In this document: one piece after another, positions 1 to 8,314 of the stretch
How positions within the stretch are numbered: position 1 is the first letter of the stretch
How the letters are laid out: every line of letters begins with the position of its first letter
DNA from: Streptomyces sp. NA04227
GTDB taxonomy: Bacteria > Actinomycetota > Actinomycetes > Streptomycetales > Streptomycetaceae
Length of the DNA: 64,000 bases
NCBI RefSeq assembly: GCF_013364195.1
Contig: NZ_CP054918.1
Coordinates: 930,001 to 994,000, forward strand
Reading direction: 5' to 3'
The notes under the pieces: generated by a model
Told to the model about the DNA's origin: nothing
The model's database searches: none
The model's input: only the letters and a program-made list of their open reading frames with translations
Program-made: the position numbers and the translations under genes

Positions 1-628
1 GCCACCAGCCGAGCATCCGGCGCCCCGTGGCCATGCCGGTCATGTTGAGCATGATCAGCAGCAGTGGCAGCTCGAAGGCCCCGCCGAAGATGAGCACCAT
101 CCGGACGCTGAAGTCCAGGATCTTGTCCATCGGCAGGATGTTCGCCGAGCCGTCCGGGGTGATGCCGAGCAGCACACGCATGCTCACCGGCATCACCGTG
201 TAGGCGAGCCAGGCACCGCCGAGGAACAGCGGTACAGCCGCCGCGACGAACGCGTAGGTGTACTTGCGCTCGTGCCGGTGCAGTCCGGGCGCCACGAAGG
301 CCCAGAGCTGGTAGAGCCAGACGGGGCTGGAGAGGACGATGCCCGCCATGAGGCTCACCTTGACGGTCGTCGTGAACGGCGACAGCAGGTCCGTGTACGC
401 GACGACCGCACAGGCACCGCCGGTGTTCTCGCCCAGCCCCTCCTCGCAGCGGGGGACCGGATCGGCGAGGAACCGCATCAGGTCCTCGCTGTAGAACGCC
501 GCGACACCGGAGACGACGGCGATGGCGAGAGCCGCCTTGGCGAGCCGGTTGCGAAGCTCACGAAGGTGTTCCGCGAGGGACATCCGCCCCTCGGGATCCT
601 TCTCCTTCTTGCGGGCAGACTTGAGCAA
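1..628 (-). CDS. tatC: TatC, twin-arginine translocase core subunit (partial, 3' end outside window)
   Basis: TatC is the polytopic membrane receptor of the Tat pathway, which exports folded proteins carrying twin-arginine signal peptides. About 209 codons are present; the C-terminus lies beyond base 1. The N-terminus has the family signature MSLAEHLRELRNRL, followed by hydrophobic segments and the conserved periplasmic/TM2 stretch SPVWLYQLWAF. I choose a TTG start at 628 (LLKSARKKEKDPEG...) because it is preceded by GAGGACGTGGG and matches the usual Streptomyces N-terminus; the next in-frame ATG lies just before SLAEHL. It follows tatA by 47 bases on the same strand, so the two are an operon. 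Identity is certain; only the start is open. Confidence 0.95.
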   Translation of the reverse strand, partial: MLKSARKKEKDPEGRMSLAEHLRELRNRLAKAALAIAVVSGVAAFYSEDLMRFLADPVPRCEEGLGENTGGACAVVAYTDLLSPFTTTVKVSLMAGIVLSSPVWLYQLWAFVAPGLHRHERKYTYAFVAAAVPLFLGGAWLAYTVMPVSMRVLLGITPDGSANILPMDKILDFSVRMVLIFGGAFELPLLLIMLNMTGMATGRRMLGWW

Positions 629-675
629 CCCACGTCCTCATCTCGTGCAGTGGGCCGGGTCTCACCGGCCCCGCG

Positions 676-957
676 TCAGCGCTTCGTGGTGTCCGTGGGC
701 TCCGTGACCGGGCGCGAGCTGCTCACGTCGCCCGGGGCGGCCTGGATGGTGCGCTGCTGCTGCTCGGAGTTGGGCGGGTCGGCGGGCGCGGACTCCTGGT
801 TGCCGCCCTCGCTCTTCATCGCCTTGGCCTCGCTCTTGAGGATGCGGGCCGACTTGCCCAGCGAACGGGCCATGTCGGGCAGCTTCTTCGCACCGAAGAG
901 CAGAACGATCACCACAAGAATGAGGATGATCTCGGTAGGGCCGAGCTGTCGGAACAT
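676..957 (-). CDS. tatA: TatA/E, twin-arginine translocase pore-forming subunit
   Basis: The product is 93 aa. It has the classic TatA plan: a short N-terminus, one transmembrane helix at about residues 6-22 (TEIILILVVIVLLFG), then AKKLPDMARSLGKSARILK, the conserved amphipathic helix, and a hydrophilic Gln/Pro/Ser-rich tail. TatA oligomerises at the TatC receptor to let folded substrates cross the cytoplasmic membrane. It sits immediately upstream of tatC. The position downstream of pafB-pafC is the arrangement known in mycobacteria, so linkage of the WYL regulators and Tat genes is conserved across actinobacteria. The ATG at 957 is the only sensible start. Confidence 0.96.
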   Translation of the reverse strand: MFRQLGPTEIILILVVIVLLFGAKKLPDMARSLGKSARILKSEAKAMKSEGGNQESAPADPPNSEQQQRTIQAAPGDVSSSRPVTEPTDTTKR

Positions 958-1215
958 TGTCTACCTTCTCACCGAGGCGGCATGGGCGGGGATGCTGCCC
1001 GATCAGCCGGACGTGCCCGGCCACCGTGCTGTCGGAGATCGTAACGCTCAGGGGTGAACGGGCGGCAATCCCTGCGCGTACTCCCGGTCACGACCCGTGC
1101 CTCAGTCCCGGGCCGTTCGGAGAAGCGTACCCAAGGACGGCCACAAGCCAACAGACAAGGTCACACGTATCGCATCACCATTGTTTAAAGGACGCGATGA
1201 GCGCGTGGCCGCACG

Positions 1216-1422
1216 TCAGAGCAGGTCGCCGTGGGCCCGGGCGGTGGTGGTGGCCGCCCGTTCCAGTTCCTCCGACGCCTGCCCGATCCGCTCCGTGGCC
1301 CGCGTCACCTGACGGCCGAGCCGTTCCGCCTCGACGAAGACCCTGACCGCGAGCACACCGAGGACGGCGATCCCGGCGAAGCCGAGTCCGACCGCGAGCA
1401 TGGCCCAGCCCATCGTGAACAT
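1216..1422 (-). CDS. Small single-pass membrane protein, hypothetical
   Basis: The product is 68 aa starting at ATG 1422; a TTG two codons earlier is also open. AGGGG lies 7 bases before the ATG. One hydrophobic helix at about residues 3-27 is followed by a charged amphipathic region (RVFVEAERLGRQVTRATERIG) that could form a coiled coil. I do not recognise a named family. It lies 10 bases after the zinc-ribbon gene and in the same direction as pafBC and tatAC, so it is probably co-transcribed. The topology, a membrane anchor plus a cytoplasmic helix, resembles small division or envelope accessory proteins, but that is only a resemblance. Confidence 0.7.
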   Translation of the reverse strand: MFTMGWAMLAVGLGFAGIAVLGVLAVRVFVEAERLGRQVTRATERIGQASEELERAATTTARAHGDLL

Positions 1423-1432
1423 GGTCAAGCCC

Positions 1433-1771
1433 CTACGAGGTGGTGGGATGCAGGCGCAGGGTGCTCACTCCGCCGCCGCTGAGGAGCTCGACGATGCGCT
1501 CCCCCGCGGGCTTGCGGACGGCGGCCCCGCACTCGGGACAGGTGAAGGAGTAGAAGGTGGTGCGCCGGGACGCGCCGATCGCCAGCCTCAGGGCGCCGGG
1601 GGTGAGTTCGAAGCTCGCCCGGCAGTCCGGGCAGGCCGCGCGATAGCGCACCGGCATACGCACACTCTGAGTCCCCTGGGTTCCCTGAGTCCCTTGCTGC
1701 TCCGGCGAGTTCACGGATACCTCGGCCTCCTGCCGGGTCTCGTACGGGAAAGGCGTTCCGGTCGGGCTCAC
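1433..1771 (-). CDS. Small zinc-ribbon protein, hypothetical
   Basis: The product is up to 112 aa. Two CxxC knuckles (CPDC and CPEC, about 27 residues apart) indicate a single zinc ribbon. The GTG at 1771 overlaps the pafC stop in a GTGA tetranucleotide, which suggests translational coupling and is why I give this start. The first 38 residues are low complexity (GTQGTQGTQ), and an internal GTG/ATG just before MPVRYRAACPDC has its own AGGGGAC, so a form of about 75 aa is a real alternative. Function is unknown; a nucleic-acid or protein-binding adaptor for its neighbours PafB and PafC is conceivable but unsupported. Confidence 0.7.
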   Translation of the reverse strand: MSPTGTPFPYETRQEAEVSVNSPEQQGTQGTQGTQSVRMPVRYRAACPDCRASFELTPGALRLAIGASRRTTFYSFTCPECGAAVRKPAGERIVELLSGGGVSTLRLHPTTS

Positions 1772-2769
1772 CGCGCCCCCTCGATCGCGTCCGGGCCGTC
1801 GTAGGCGGCCAGTGCGGCGCGGGCCGCCTCGCGCGCGCTGTCTGCGAGGTCCCGCGGTGCCACGATCCTGCCCTCCCGGCCGAGGCGCAGGGCGAGCCTG
1901 CGCAGCGAGGCCGGGTCCGGCGTGCGCAGGCTGATGCGCAGTCCGCCGTCCGGTAGTTCCTCGGCCCGGTCGTGCGGATAGTACTCGGCGACCCAGCGAC
2001 CGCCGGGCCCCACCTCGACGACCACTTCCGGGTCCTCGGCGGCGGGCTGCACCAACGCCTCGGACAGATCGCGGAGTTCGACCTCGGGGGGCTCGGACGG
2101 TTCGTCGAGGATCCTGATCTCGGCGACCCGGTCCAGCCGGAAGGTCCGCCGCGCCTCGGAACGCCGGCACCAGGCCTCGACGTAGGTGTGGCCGACGCTG
2201 ACCAGCCGGATCGGGTCGATCTCGCGCTCGGAGAGCTCGTCGCGGGCGGGCGAGTAGTAGCGGATCCACAGCCTGCGCCGCTCGGAGATGGCCCGGTCGA
2301 CGTCGGCGAAGACGCCACCCTCGGACTCGAAGGTGACCGAGAGCCGCGAACTGGCCCCGGCCGCCTCGCCCGCCGCGGCCTCCAGCTTGGCGGTGGCCCG
2401 CAGCAGCGCCTGCCGGTCGCTCTCCCGCAGGCCCGGCAGGGTCGCCACCGCACGCGCCGCCACGAGCAGCGCGGTCGCCTCGTCGGCGGCCAGCCGCAGC
2501 GGCTCGGCCACGTCGTCGGCGTTGTGCCACCAGATGTGTTCGCCGTCGGTGTCGATGTCGAGCAGATCGCCGCCGCGGAAGCTGGTGCCGCACAGCGGCA
2601 GTACGTCCAGGTCGCCGATCAGCTCGTCCTCGCTCATCCCGAAGGCCCGCGCGACGTCGGCCACGCGCGCTCCGGGCCGCTCACGCAGATAGGTCACCAG
2701 GGAGAGCATCCGGCGGGTCTGGTCGATGGCGTTCGCCGGGCGGGCGATACGCGGGGTCTTGGCGGTCAT
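1768..2769 (-). CDS. pafC: PafC, WYL-domain transcriptional regulator
   Basis: The product is 333 aa. An N-terminal winged helix (about residues 15-60, TRRMLSLVTYLRERPGARV...) is followed by a WYL domain (about 155-230) and a C-terminal WCX-type extension. In mycobacteria PafB and PafC act together as the PafBC activator of the RecA/LexA-independent DNA-damage response; I transfer that role by homology. The ATG at 2769 lies 12 bases after the pafB stop, and the 3' end overlaps the zinc-ribbon gene by 4 bases. Although named with the pupylation genes, PafBC is not part of the ligase or protease machinery. Confidence 0.93.
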   Translation of the reverse strand: MTAKTPRIARPANAIDQTRRMLSLVTYLRERPGARVADVARAFGMSEDELIGDLDVLPLCGTSFRGGDLLDIDTDGEHIWWHNADDVAEPLRLAADEATALLVAARAVATLPGLRESDRQALLRATAKLEAAAGEAAGASSRLSVTFESEGGVFADVDRAISERRRLWIRYYSPARDELSEREIDPIRLVSVGHTYVEAWCRRSEARRTFRLDRVAEIRILDEPSEPPEVELRDLSEALVQPAAEDPEVVVEVGPGGRWVAEYYPHDRAEELPDGGLRISLRTPDPASLRRLALRLGREGRIVAPRDLADSAREAARAALAAYDGPDAIEGAR

Positions 2770-2782
2770 GCGGTACGTCCCC

Positions 2783-3757
2783 TCAGCCCTTGGCCACGGC
2801 GCGCAGCCGGTCCACCACGTCGGCCCGCAGCTCGGCGGGTTCCAGTACGACCACATCGGGGCCGAACTCGACCAGCCAGGCGTCCAGACCGTGCCCGTAG
2901 TGGATCTCCAACTCGTCCCATCCGTCGCCGAGTTCGCGTACCGAGGAGGCGCTCGCGCGCAGCGGGTAACCGGAGTTGGCGCGCAGCCGGATCCGGGCGG
3001 TGCGTTCGCCGCCGCCCTCGCCCGCCCACGCGGCCACCGTCTCGCGGACGTTGACCACATCGGGCACCGGCGCGGTGAACCTGCCCGCACGGCTGCGCAC
3101 CTTGCCGGTGATACGGGAGAGCCGGAACACACGCTCGGCGCCGCGGTCCCGGTCGAAGCCCGCGAGGTACCAGTGGCCGCGCCAGCACTCCAGGGCCCAC
3201 GGCTCGACCTGGCGCGGCTCGGGGCGCACCGCGTTGGACTTGCGGTAGTCGAAGCTGACCGGGCGGCGGTCCCGGCAGGCCAGCATCAAGGGCTCGAACG
3301 CGGCCTCGTGGACCGGGATCCGGGGTTCCAGGGCGCCGTGCGACTCGTAGGGGTCGACCTCTTCGGGCAGCCCGGCGGCGCGCAGCTTCTGCAGCGCGCC
3401 GCTGGCGGCGCCGGCCAGCCGCGCCTGCTGCCAGACCTTGGCGGCGAGCCCCAGGGCGGCGGCCTCCTCCGGGTCGAAGACGACCGGCGGCAGGCGGTTG
3501 CTGTCGCGGCGGGCCAGGTAGCCGACGTCACCGTCGAGGTTCTCCACCGTCTCGATGACCAGGCCGAGTTCGCGCAGATCGTCCTTGTCGCGCTCGAACA
3601 TCCGGCTGAAGGATTCCTCCGACCCGGAGCCGCTCTTCCCGAAGGCCTCCACGTACGCCTCGATCGAGTCCCGCAGTTCGCGCTTGCTCAGCGGCCGCCG
3701 CGTCCCGAGAAGACACAGTGCGAGATTCATGAGCCGCTCGGCCTTGGCAATGGCCAT
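2783..3757 (-). CDS. pafB: PafB, WYL-domain transcriptional regulator
   Basis: The product is 324 aa with an N-terminal helix-turn-helix (MAIAKAERLMNLALCLLGT, then RRPLSKRELRDSIEAY), a WYL domain in the centre (RDRRPVSFDYRKSN...) and a C-terminal extension. It pairs with PafC as the DNA-damage-responsive activator described in mycobacteria. It is the first gene of the run pafB-pafC-zinc ribbon-small membrane protein-tatA-tatC. Upstream, a hairpin at 3836-3862 ends the FKBP gene, so this operon probably starts from its own promoter in the 3758-3835 gap. Confidence 0.94.
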   Translation of the reverse strand: MAIAKAERLMNLALCLLGTRRPLSKRELRDSIEAYVEAFGKSGSGSEESFSRMFERDKDDLRELGLVIETVENLDGDVGYLARRDSNRLPPVVFDPEEAAALGLAAKVWQQARLAGAASGALQKLRAAGLPEEVDPYESHGALEPRIPVHEAAFEPLMLACRDRRPVSFDYRKSNAVRPEPRQVEPWALECWRGHWYLAGFDRDRGAERVFRLSRITGKVRSRAGRFTAPVPDVVNVRETVAAWAGEGGGERTARIRLRANSGYPLRASASSVRELGDGWDELEIHYGHGLDAWLVEFGPDVVVLEPAELRADVVDRLRAVAKG

Positions 3758-3835
3758 CTACGCCCTTCCCTCAAGGTCCTTCGGGCTTCCTCCGGCGTTG
3801 ACCGTACCGTCACGGCGTGAAACGTCAAAAGCCGA

Positions 3836-3862
3836 GGGCCCGCGCCTTGACAGCGCGGGCCC
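3836..3862 (-). terminator. Intrinsic-type hairpin after the cytosolic FKBP gene
   Basis: A perfect 10-bp stem (3836-3845 with 3853-3862, GGGCCCGCGC) with a 7-base loop lies 30 bases past the FKBP stop. It lacks a long U tract, as is usual in Streptomyces. Confidence 0.7.
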
Positions 3863-3892
3863 CGCGACGTTCGCGATCAGTTCCGGTCCCGG

Positions 3893-4264
3893 TCAGACGG
3901 AGATCAGGTCGCAGACGAAGATCAGCGTCTCGCCGGGCTTGATCCGGCCACCGGCGCCCTGGTCCCCGTAGGCGAGGTGGGCGGGGATGATCAGCTGGCG
4001 GCGTCCGCCGACCTTCATGCCCTGCACACCGCGGTCCCAGCCCGCGATGACCCGGCCGGCGCCGAGCTCGAACTTCAGCGGCGCACCGCGGTTCCAGCTG
4101 GCGTCGAACTCCTCGCCGGTGGAGAAGGCCACGCCCACGTAGTGGACGGAGACGGTGTCGCCCGCCTTGGCCTCAGGGCCGTCGCCGACCCAGATGTCCT
4201 TGATCTCCAGGTCGGCCGGCGGTTCGCCGCCCGGGAAGTCGATCTCGGGCTTGTCGATGCTCAC
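3893..4264 (-). CDS. Cytosolic FKBP-type peptidyl-prolyl cis-trans isomerase
   Basis: The product is 123 aa, a single FKBP domain without signal peptide. Family hallmarks are VHYVGVAFSTGEEFDASW, the active-site stretch VIAGWDRGVQGMKVGGRR, and the ending GETLIFVCDLISV. It catalyses proline isomerisation in folding. The GTG at 4264 is chosen because AGGAG lies 8 bases upstream and the N-terminus SIDKPEIDFPGG matches actinobacterial relatives. It lies 55 bases downstream of the lipoprotein FKBP gene, the same pairing seen next to pafA in S. coelicolor; the two probably share a transcript. No link to pupylation is shown beyond position. Confidence 0.93.
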   Translation of the reverse strand: MSIDKPEIDFPGGEPPADLEIKDIWVGDGPEAKAGDTVSVHYVGVAFSTGEEFDASWNRGAPLKFELGAGRVIAGWDRGVQGMKVGGRRQLIIPAHLAYGDQGAGGRIKPGETLIFVCDLISV

Positions 4265-4319
4265 GTCACTTGCTCCTGTTGGTACGGATGGCAACCGGGA
4301 CAGTCTCGCATCCCGCGCG

Positions 4320-5315
4320 TCACATCTTGGCGAGGATGTCCACGCTGAAGACCATCGTGGAGTCCTTCTTGATCGGCGAGCCCGGCTGGGGCTTGTCGCC
4401 GTAACCCAGCTTCGGCGGAATGGAGATGAGCACGCGGCTGCCGACCTTCTTGCCGGTGAGCCCCTGCGCCCAGCCCTTGACGACCTGCTGGAGACCGAAC
4501 TGGGTGAGCTCCTGGCGCTTGTACGAGGAGTCAAACTCCTTGCCGTTCTCCCAGAGCACGCCCTTGTACTGGACGAGCACGGTGTCGGTGGCCTTGACCT
4601 CCTCGCCGTCGCCCTCGAGGACGTACTCGGAGACGAGGCCCTTGGGCGCCTTCTTCCCCTTGGGGATCTCGATCGAGGGCGCCTTGCCGTCGGTGTTGGT
4701 GCCGACCTTGGGCAGGTCGATGTTGTCCTGGGAGACCGTCTTGCCCTTGGCGGAGCTCTTCGCGTTGAAGGTGTCGACGACGTCGACGACGAAGACCAGG
4801 GTGCTGTCGCCCTTGATACCGGCCTTCGGGTTGCCCTGCTTGCCGTAACCGAGCTCCGGCGGGATGGCCAGCTCGACGCGGCTGCCGATCTTCTTGCCGA
4901 CCAGGGCCTGGTCCCAGCCCGGGATGACCTGTCCGACGCCGATCGGGAAGATGGCGGGGGCACCGCGGTCGTAGGAGTTGTCGAAGACCTTGGCGGTGTC
5001 CCAGATCTGGCCGAGGTAGTCGGCCTGGAGGTAGTCGCCCTTGGCGACCTTGCCGCCCTTGCCCTCGATCAGCGTCTTGACCGCCAGGTCGGACGACGGC
5101 TTGCCGGGCCCCTTGGCGACGGTCGGCTTCTCGCCGAACTTCGTGCCCTTGGTGATGTCGGGCACGGGGCCGTCGACGATCTTCGCCGACGGCGCCGCCG
5201 ATGCCGAGGGGGACGAACTGCTGCTGGACTTGCCCTTGTCGGAGTCTTCGTCGCCGCAGCCGGCGAGCGTGATCAGTCCGGCCGGTACGGCAAGGAGAAG
5301 TGAGCGTCGGCGCAC
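4320..5315 (-). CDS. Lipoprotein with two FKBP peptidyl-prolyl isomerase domains
   Basis: The product is 331 aa. A lipoprotein signal ends in LAGC, so Cys20 is the predicted lipidated residue. A Ser-rich linker (about 25-45) follows. Domain 1 (about 70-195) has VIPGWDQALVGKKIGSR and domain 2 (about 215-331) has VVKGWAQGLTGKKVGSR, both core FKBP motifs. It should act outside the membrane, helping folding of secreted proteins, in contrast to the cytosolic neighbour. It lies between the pafA terminator and the small FKBP gene. Start ATG 5315 gives a normal positively charged n-region (MRRRS). Confidence 0.93.
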   Translation of the reverse strand: MRRRSLLLAVPAGLITLAGCGDEDSDKGKSSSSSSPSASAAPSAKIVDGPVPDITKGTKFGEKPTVAKGPGKPSSDLAVKTLIEGKGGKVAKGDYLQADYLGQIWDTAKVFDNSYDRGAPAIFPIGVGQVIPGWDQALVGKKIGSRVELAIPPELGYGKQGNPKAGIKGDSTLVFVVDVVDTFNAKSSAKGKTVSQDNIDLPKVGTNTDGKAPSIEIPKGKKAPKGLVSEYVLEGDGEEVKATDTVLVQYKGVLWENGKEFDSSYKRQELTQFGLQQVVKGWAQGLTGKKVGSRVLISIPPKLGYGDKPQPGSPIKKDSTMVFSVDILAKM

Positions 5316-5456
5316 GGTGGGGGCCTCGTATCGATCGATCTTGTGGTTGGCGTGCGCGCCACCTTACTGACGAAACCGGCTTCCCGGACCCTTGGGACCA
5401 CAAAGGTTTCCGGCCCGGAGGGGGCCGGGCCGCGGGGTTGGGCACGACAGAGGCGA

Positions 5457-5495
5457 CGCGAGGCGTCGTACGCACACAACGTACGACGCCTCGCG
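5457..5495 (-). terminator. Strong hairpin after pafA
   Basis: A perfect 16-bp inverted repeat (5457-5472 with 5480-5495) with a 7-base loop lies 38 bases past the pafA stop. It separates pafA from the FKBP genes. Confidence 0.8.
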
Positions 5496-5532
5496 AAGCG
5501 TTCCCGGCCGTCGGTCACCGGATGGAGTGAAC

Positions 5533-6894
5533 TCACATACCGGCGATCAGTTTTTCGACCCTGTCGTCCACGGAACGGAACGGGTCCTTGCACAGCACGG
5601 TGCGCTGCGCCTGGTCGTTGAGCTTGAGGTGCACCCAGTCGACCGTGAAGTCCCTGCGCTGCTCCTGGGCACGGCGGATGAAGTCGCCGCGCAGCCGGGC
5701 CCGCGTGGTCTGCGGGGGCACCGACTTGCCTTCGAAGATCTTCAGGTCACTGCAGATACGCGCGGCCTGACCCTTCTTCTCCAGCAGGTAGTAGAGACCA
5801 CGACGACGGTGGATGTCGTGGTAGGCGAGGTCTATCTGCGCGATCCGCGGATGCGACATGGTCATGTTGTGCTTGGCCCGGTACCGCTCGATGAGCTTGT
5901 ACTTCATGACCCAGTCGATCTCGGTGTCGATGCGGTCGAGGTCCTCCTGCTCGATCGCGTCGAGGGAGCGCTCCCACAGTTCGAGAACCTGCGCCACCAG
6001 ACCGGTACGGATCCCGCGCCGGTCGCAGAAGTCGGCGGCCTTCTCGAAGTACTCGCGCTGTATCTCCAGGGCGGAGGCCTCGCGGCCACTGGCCAGACGG
6101 ACCTTGCGGCGCCCGGTGATGTCGTGGCTGACCTCGCGGATGGCCCGGATCGGGTTCTCCAGGGTGAGGTCGCGCATGACGGTGCCCGCCTCGATCATGC
6201 GCAGCACGAGGTCGGTGGCGCCGACCTTGAGCAGCATGGTCGTCTCGGACATGTTGGAGTCGCCCACGATGACGTGGAGCCTGCGGTAGCGCTCGGCGTC
6301 GGCGTGCGGCTCGTCGCGGGTGTTGATGATCGGACGGGAGCGCGTGGTCGCGGAGCTGACGCCCTCCCAGATGTGTTCGGCCCGCTGGCTCACGCAGTAG
6401 ACCGCGCCCCGCGGCGTCTGCAATACCTTGCCCGCGCCGCAGATGAGCTGACGGGTGACAAGGAAGGGAATGAGGATGTCCGCGAGCCGCGAGAACTCAC
6501 CGTGCCGCGCGACGAGATAGTTCTCGTGGCAGCCGTAGGAGTTTCCCGCCGAATCGGTGTTGTTCTTGAAGAGATAGACGTCGCCCGCGATTCCCTCCTC
6601 GTGCAGGCGGCGTTCGGCATCGACGAGCAGGCCTTCAAGAATGCGCTCGCCTGCCTTGTCGTGGGTGACCAGTTCCGTCACGTTGTCGCATTCCGGTGTT
6701 GCGTATTCCGGGTGCGAACCCACATCGAGGTACAGGCGGGCGCCGTTGCGCAGAAACACATTGCTGCTGCGGCCCCATGACACGACACGGCGGAAGAGGT
6801 ACCGCGCCACCTCGTCAGGAGACAGGCGGCGCTGTCCCCTGAACGTACATGTGACGCCGTACTCGTTCTCCAGCCCGAAAATGCGGCGGTCCAT
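5533..6894 (-). CDS. pafA: PafA, Pup-protein ligase
   Basis: PafA uses ATP to join the C-terminal glutamate of Pup to a substrate lysine. The protein is 453 aa, the normal length, and begins [14 protein letters not shown], the carboxylate-amine-ligase (glutamine-synthetase-like) start with the catalytic Glu9. Asp57 in [15 protein letters not shown] is the conserved catalytic aspartate. [17 protein letters not shown] and the nucleotide-site segment [16 protein letters not shown] are intact. It lies 9 bases downstream of the MFS gene on the same strand, so in this genome it is likely the second gene of that transcript rather than of the prcBA transcript. It is paralogous to dop at 12345-13856. 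Confidence 0.98.
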   Translation of the reverse strand: MDRRIFGLENEYGVTCTFRGQRRLSPDEVARYLFRRVVSWGRSSNVFLRNGARLYLDVGSHPEYATPECDNVTELVTHDKAGERILEGLLVDAERRLHEEGIAGDVYLFKNNTDSAGNSYGCHENYLVARHGEFSRLADILIPFLVTRQLICGAGKVLQTPRGAVYCVSQRAEHIWEGVSSATTRSRPIINTRDEPHADAERYRRLHVIVGDSNMSETTMLLKVGATDLVLRMIEAGTVMRDLTLENPIRAIREVSHDITGRRKVRLASGREASALEIQREYFEKAADFCDRRGIRTGLVAQVLELWERSLDAIEQEDLDRIDTEIDWVMKYKLIERYRAKHNMTMSHPRIAQIDLAYHDIHRRRGLYYLLEKKGQAARICSDLKIFEGKSVPPQTTRARLRGDFIRRAQEQRRDFTVDWVHLKLNDQAQRTVLCKDPFRSVDDRVEKLIAGM

Positions 6895-6903
6895 GACTGA
6901 ACA

Positions 6904-8163
6904 TTACGCCTGATGGCGTGTACTGAAACCGGGTTCGACGGCACCGTTTCGATCATTTTCCGAACCGCGTGCGACAAGTGCCGTCGGCGCGGACGTCGAG
7001 AGCACCCGCGAAGTCGCCAGTACGACAAGCAGGGCAAGGGCTCCCACCACCGCCGGAACCGTGAAACCCCCGCGCACACCGCTCCATTCGACCACCGGCC
7101 CGGCCGCCGCCGTACCCACCGAGGTGCCCACCGTGAACGTCGTCACCAGCCACGAGAACGCCTCGGTGACCGTCCCGCGCGGCGCGTGGCGGTCCACCAG
7201 CACGAAGGCACAGGCGATGCACGGCGCGAGGAAGACTCCGGCCAGGACCGAGAGCAGCGTCATCGCCACCGCCCCGGGTGTCAGTACGAGCGGGACGTAG
7301 CAGAGCGCGAGCAGGGCGACCAGGACGGCCAGACGGCGGTGCGGCGGCCCGCTCCACTGCCGGGCCCCGTACACCGAACCGCCGATCAGCGCGCCCAGGC
7401 CGATGCCCGCCATGAGCCAGCCGTACACCGCGTCGCCCCCGTTGTCGTCGGCGTAGGCGACCCCGGCCACCGCGATCGAGCCGAGCGCCATGCCCACGAA
7501 CAACAGTGCGCCGAGCAGGGCGATCAGGCCGGGAGAGCGCAGCGCGCCCAGCCAGTGCGCCTCGCGCGGCGCGGAGCGCCAGCTCCGGGAGGGCTTCGAG
7601 GTGACGACCCAGAGCGCGCCGAGCACACCGATGACGCTCAACAGCACCAGGGCGTACTGCGCCGACCACACCGCGGCGAACAACGTGACCAGCAACGGCC
7701 CGACGGTGAACATCACTTCCTGGGCGACGGCATCCATCGCATAGGCCGTGTGCACCTGTTCCTCACGGTCGAGCACATCGGACCACAGCGCCCGCAGGCC
7801 GCCTTCCAGAGGCGGCGTGAACAGGCCCGCGAGGGCCACCGCCGGATACGCCCCGGCCGGCATCGAGGGGCCGGTGAAGGCGAAGGCGACCATGGCGAGG
7901 GCGGAGGCGAAGGCCGCGGACAACTGCACCCGGGGCTGCCCGTGCAGGTCGACCAGCCTGCCGAGCACCGGCTGTCCGACGGCGTTCGCGACGCCGTACA
8001 CCGCGGCCAGCGCCCCGGCCAGGCTGTAACTGCCGCCCTCGGCACGCACGAACAGCACGATCGCGAGGGCCGCGGTCGCGTTGGGCAGCCGCCCGACCAG
8101 CGTTCCCGCCAGGAGCCGGGCGGCATGCCGCGCCCTGAGGATCTCCAGGTACCCCGCCGCCAT
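6904..8163 (-). CDS. MFS transporter
   Basis: The product is 419 aa and hydrophobic throughout, with about 12 predicted membrane segments, an MFS fold and a central charged loop (SKPSRSWRSAPREAHW). I cannot name the substrate; drug or metabolite efflux is typical for this type. GAGAGG precedes ATG 8163. It is divergent from the LacI-type regulator, with 151 bases between the starts, and 9 bases upstream of pafA. The divergent arrangement suggests the LacI protein regulates it, and pafA may be caught in the same control. Confidence 0.88.
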   Translation of the reverse strand: MAAGYLEILRARHAARLLAGTLVGRLPNATAALAIVLFVRAEGGSYSLAGALAAVYGVANAVGQPVLGRLVDLHGQPRVQLSAAFASALAMVAFAFTGPSMPAGAYPAVALAGLFTPPLEGGLRALWSDVLDREEQVHTAYAMDAVAQEVMFTVGPLLVTLFAAVWSAQYALVLLSVIGVLGALWVVTSKPSRSWRSAPREAHWLGALRSPGLIALLGALLFVGMALGSIAVAGVAYADDNGGDAVYGWLMAGIGLGALIGGSVYGARQWSGPPHRRLAVLVALLALCYVPLVLTPGAVAMTLLSVLAGVFLAPCIACAFVLVDRHAPRGTVTEAFSWLVTTFTVGTSVGTAAAGPVVEWSGVRGGFTVPAVVGALALLVVLATSRVLSTSAPTALVARGSENDRNGAVEPGFSTRHQA

Positions 8164-8314
8164 CGCCAGCCTCTCCGCGCCCGCCGTCTCACACCGCCGG
8201 GCACCGCCGTCGGGAGTGATCAGTAATACGTATAACCTCGTTTCTCATAAGTACCATGAGCCCAACAGAGCAGTCCACCCGGAATCCGGCCCCACCTCAG
8301 CACGGAGGCGTCAC
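8164..8314. promoter_or_regulatory. Shared divergent promoter region of MFS-pafA and the LacI gene
   Basis: An unusually AT-rich patch for this genome lies at 8217-8260. It contains the palindromes TGATCA (8217-8222) and ATACGTAT (8226-8233). These are reasonable candidates for a LacI-family operator and for the -10 regions of both genes. Binding is inferred. Confidence 0.5.
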
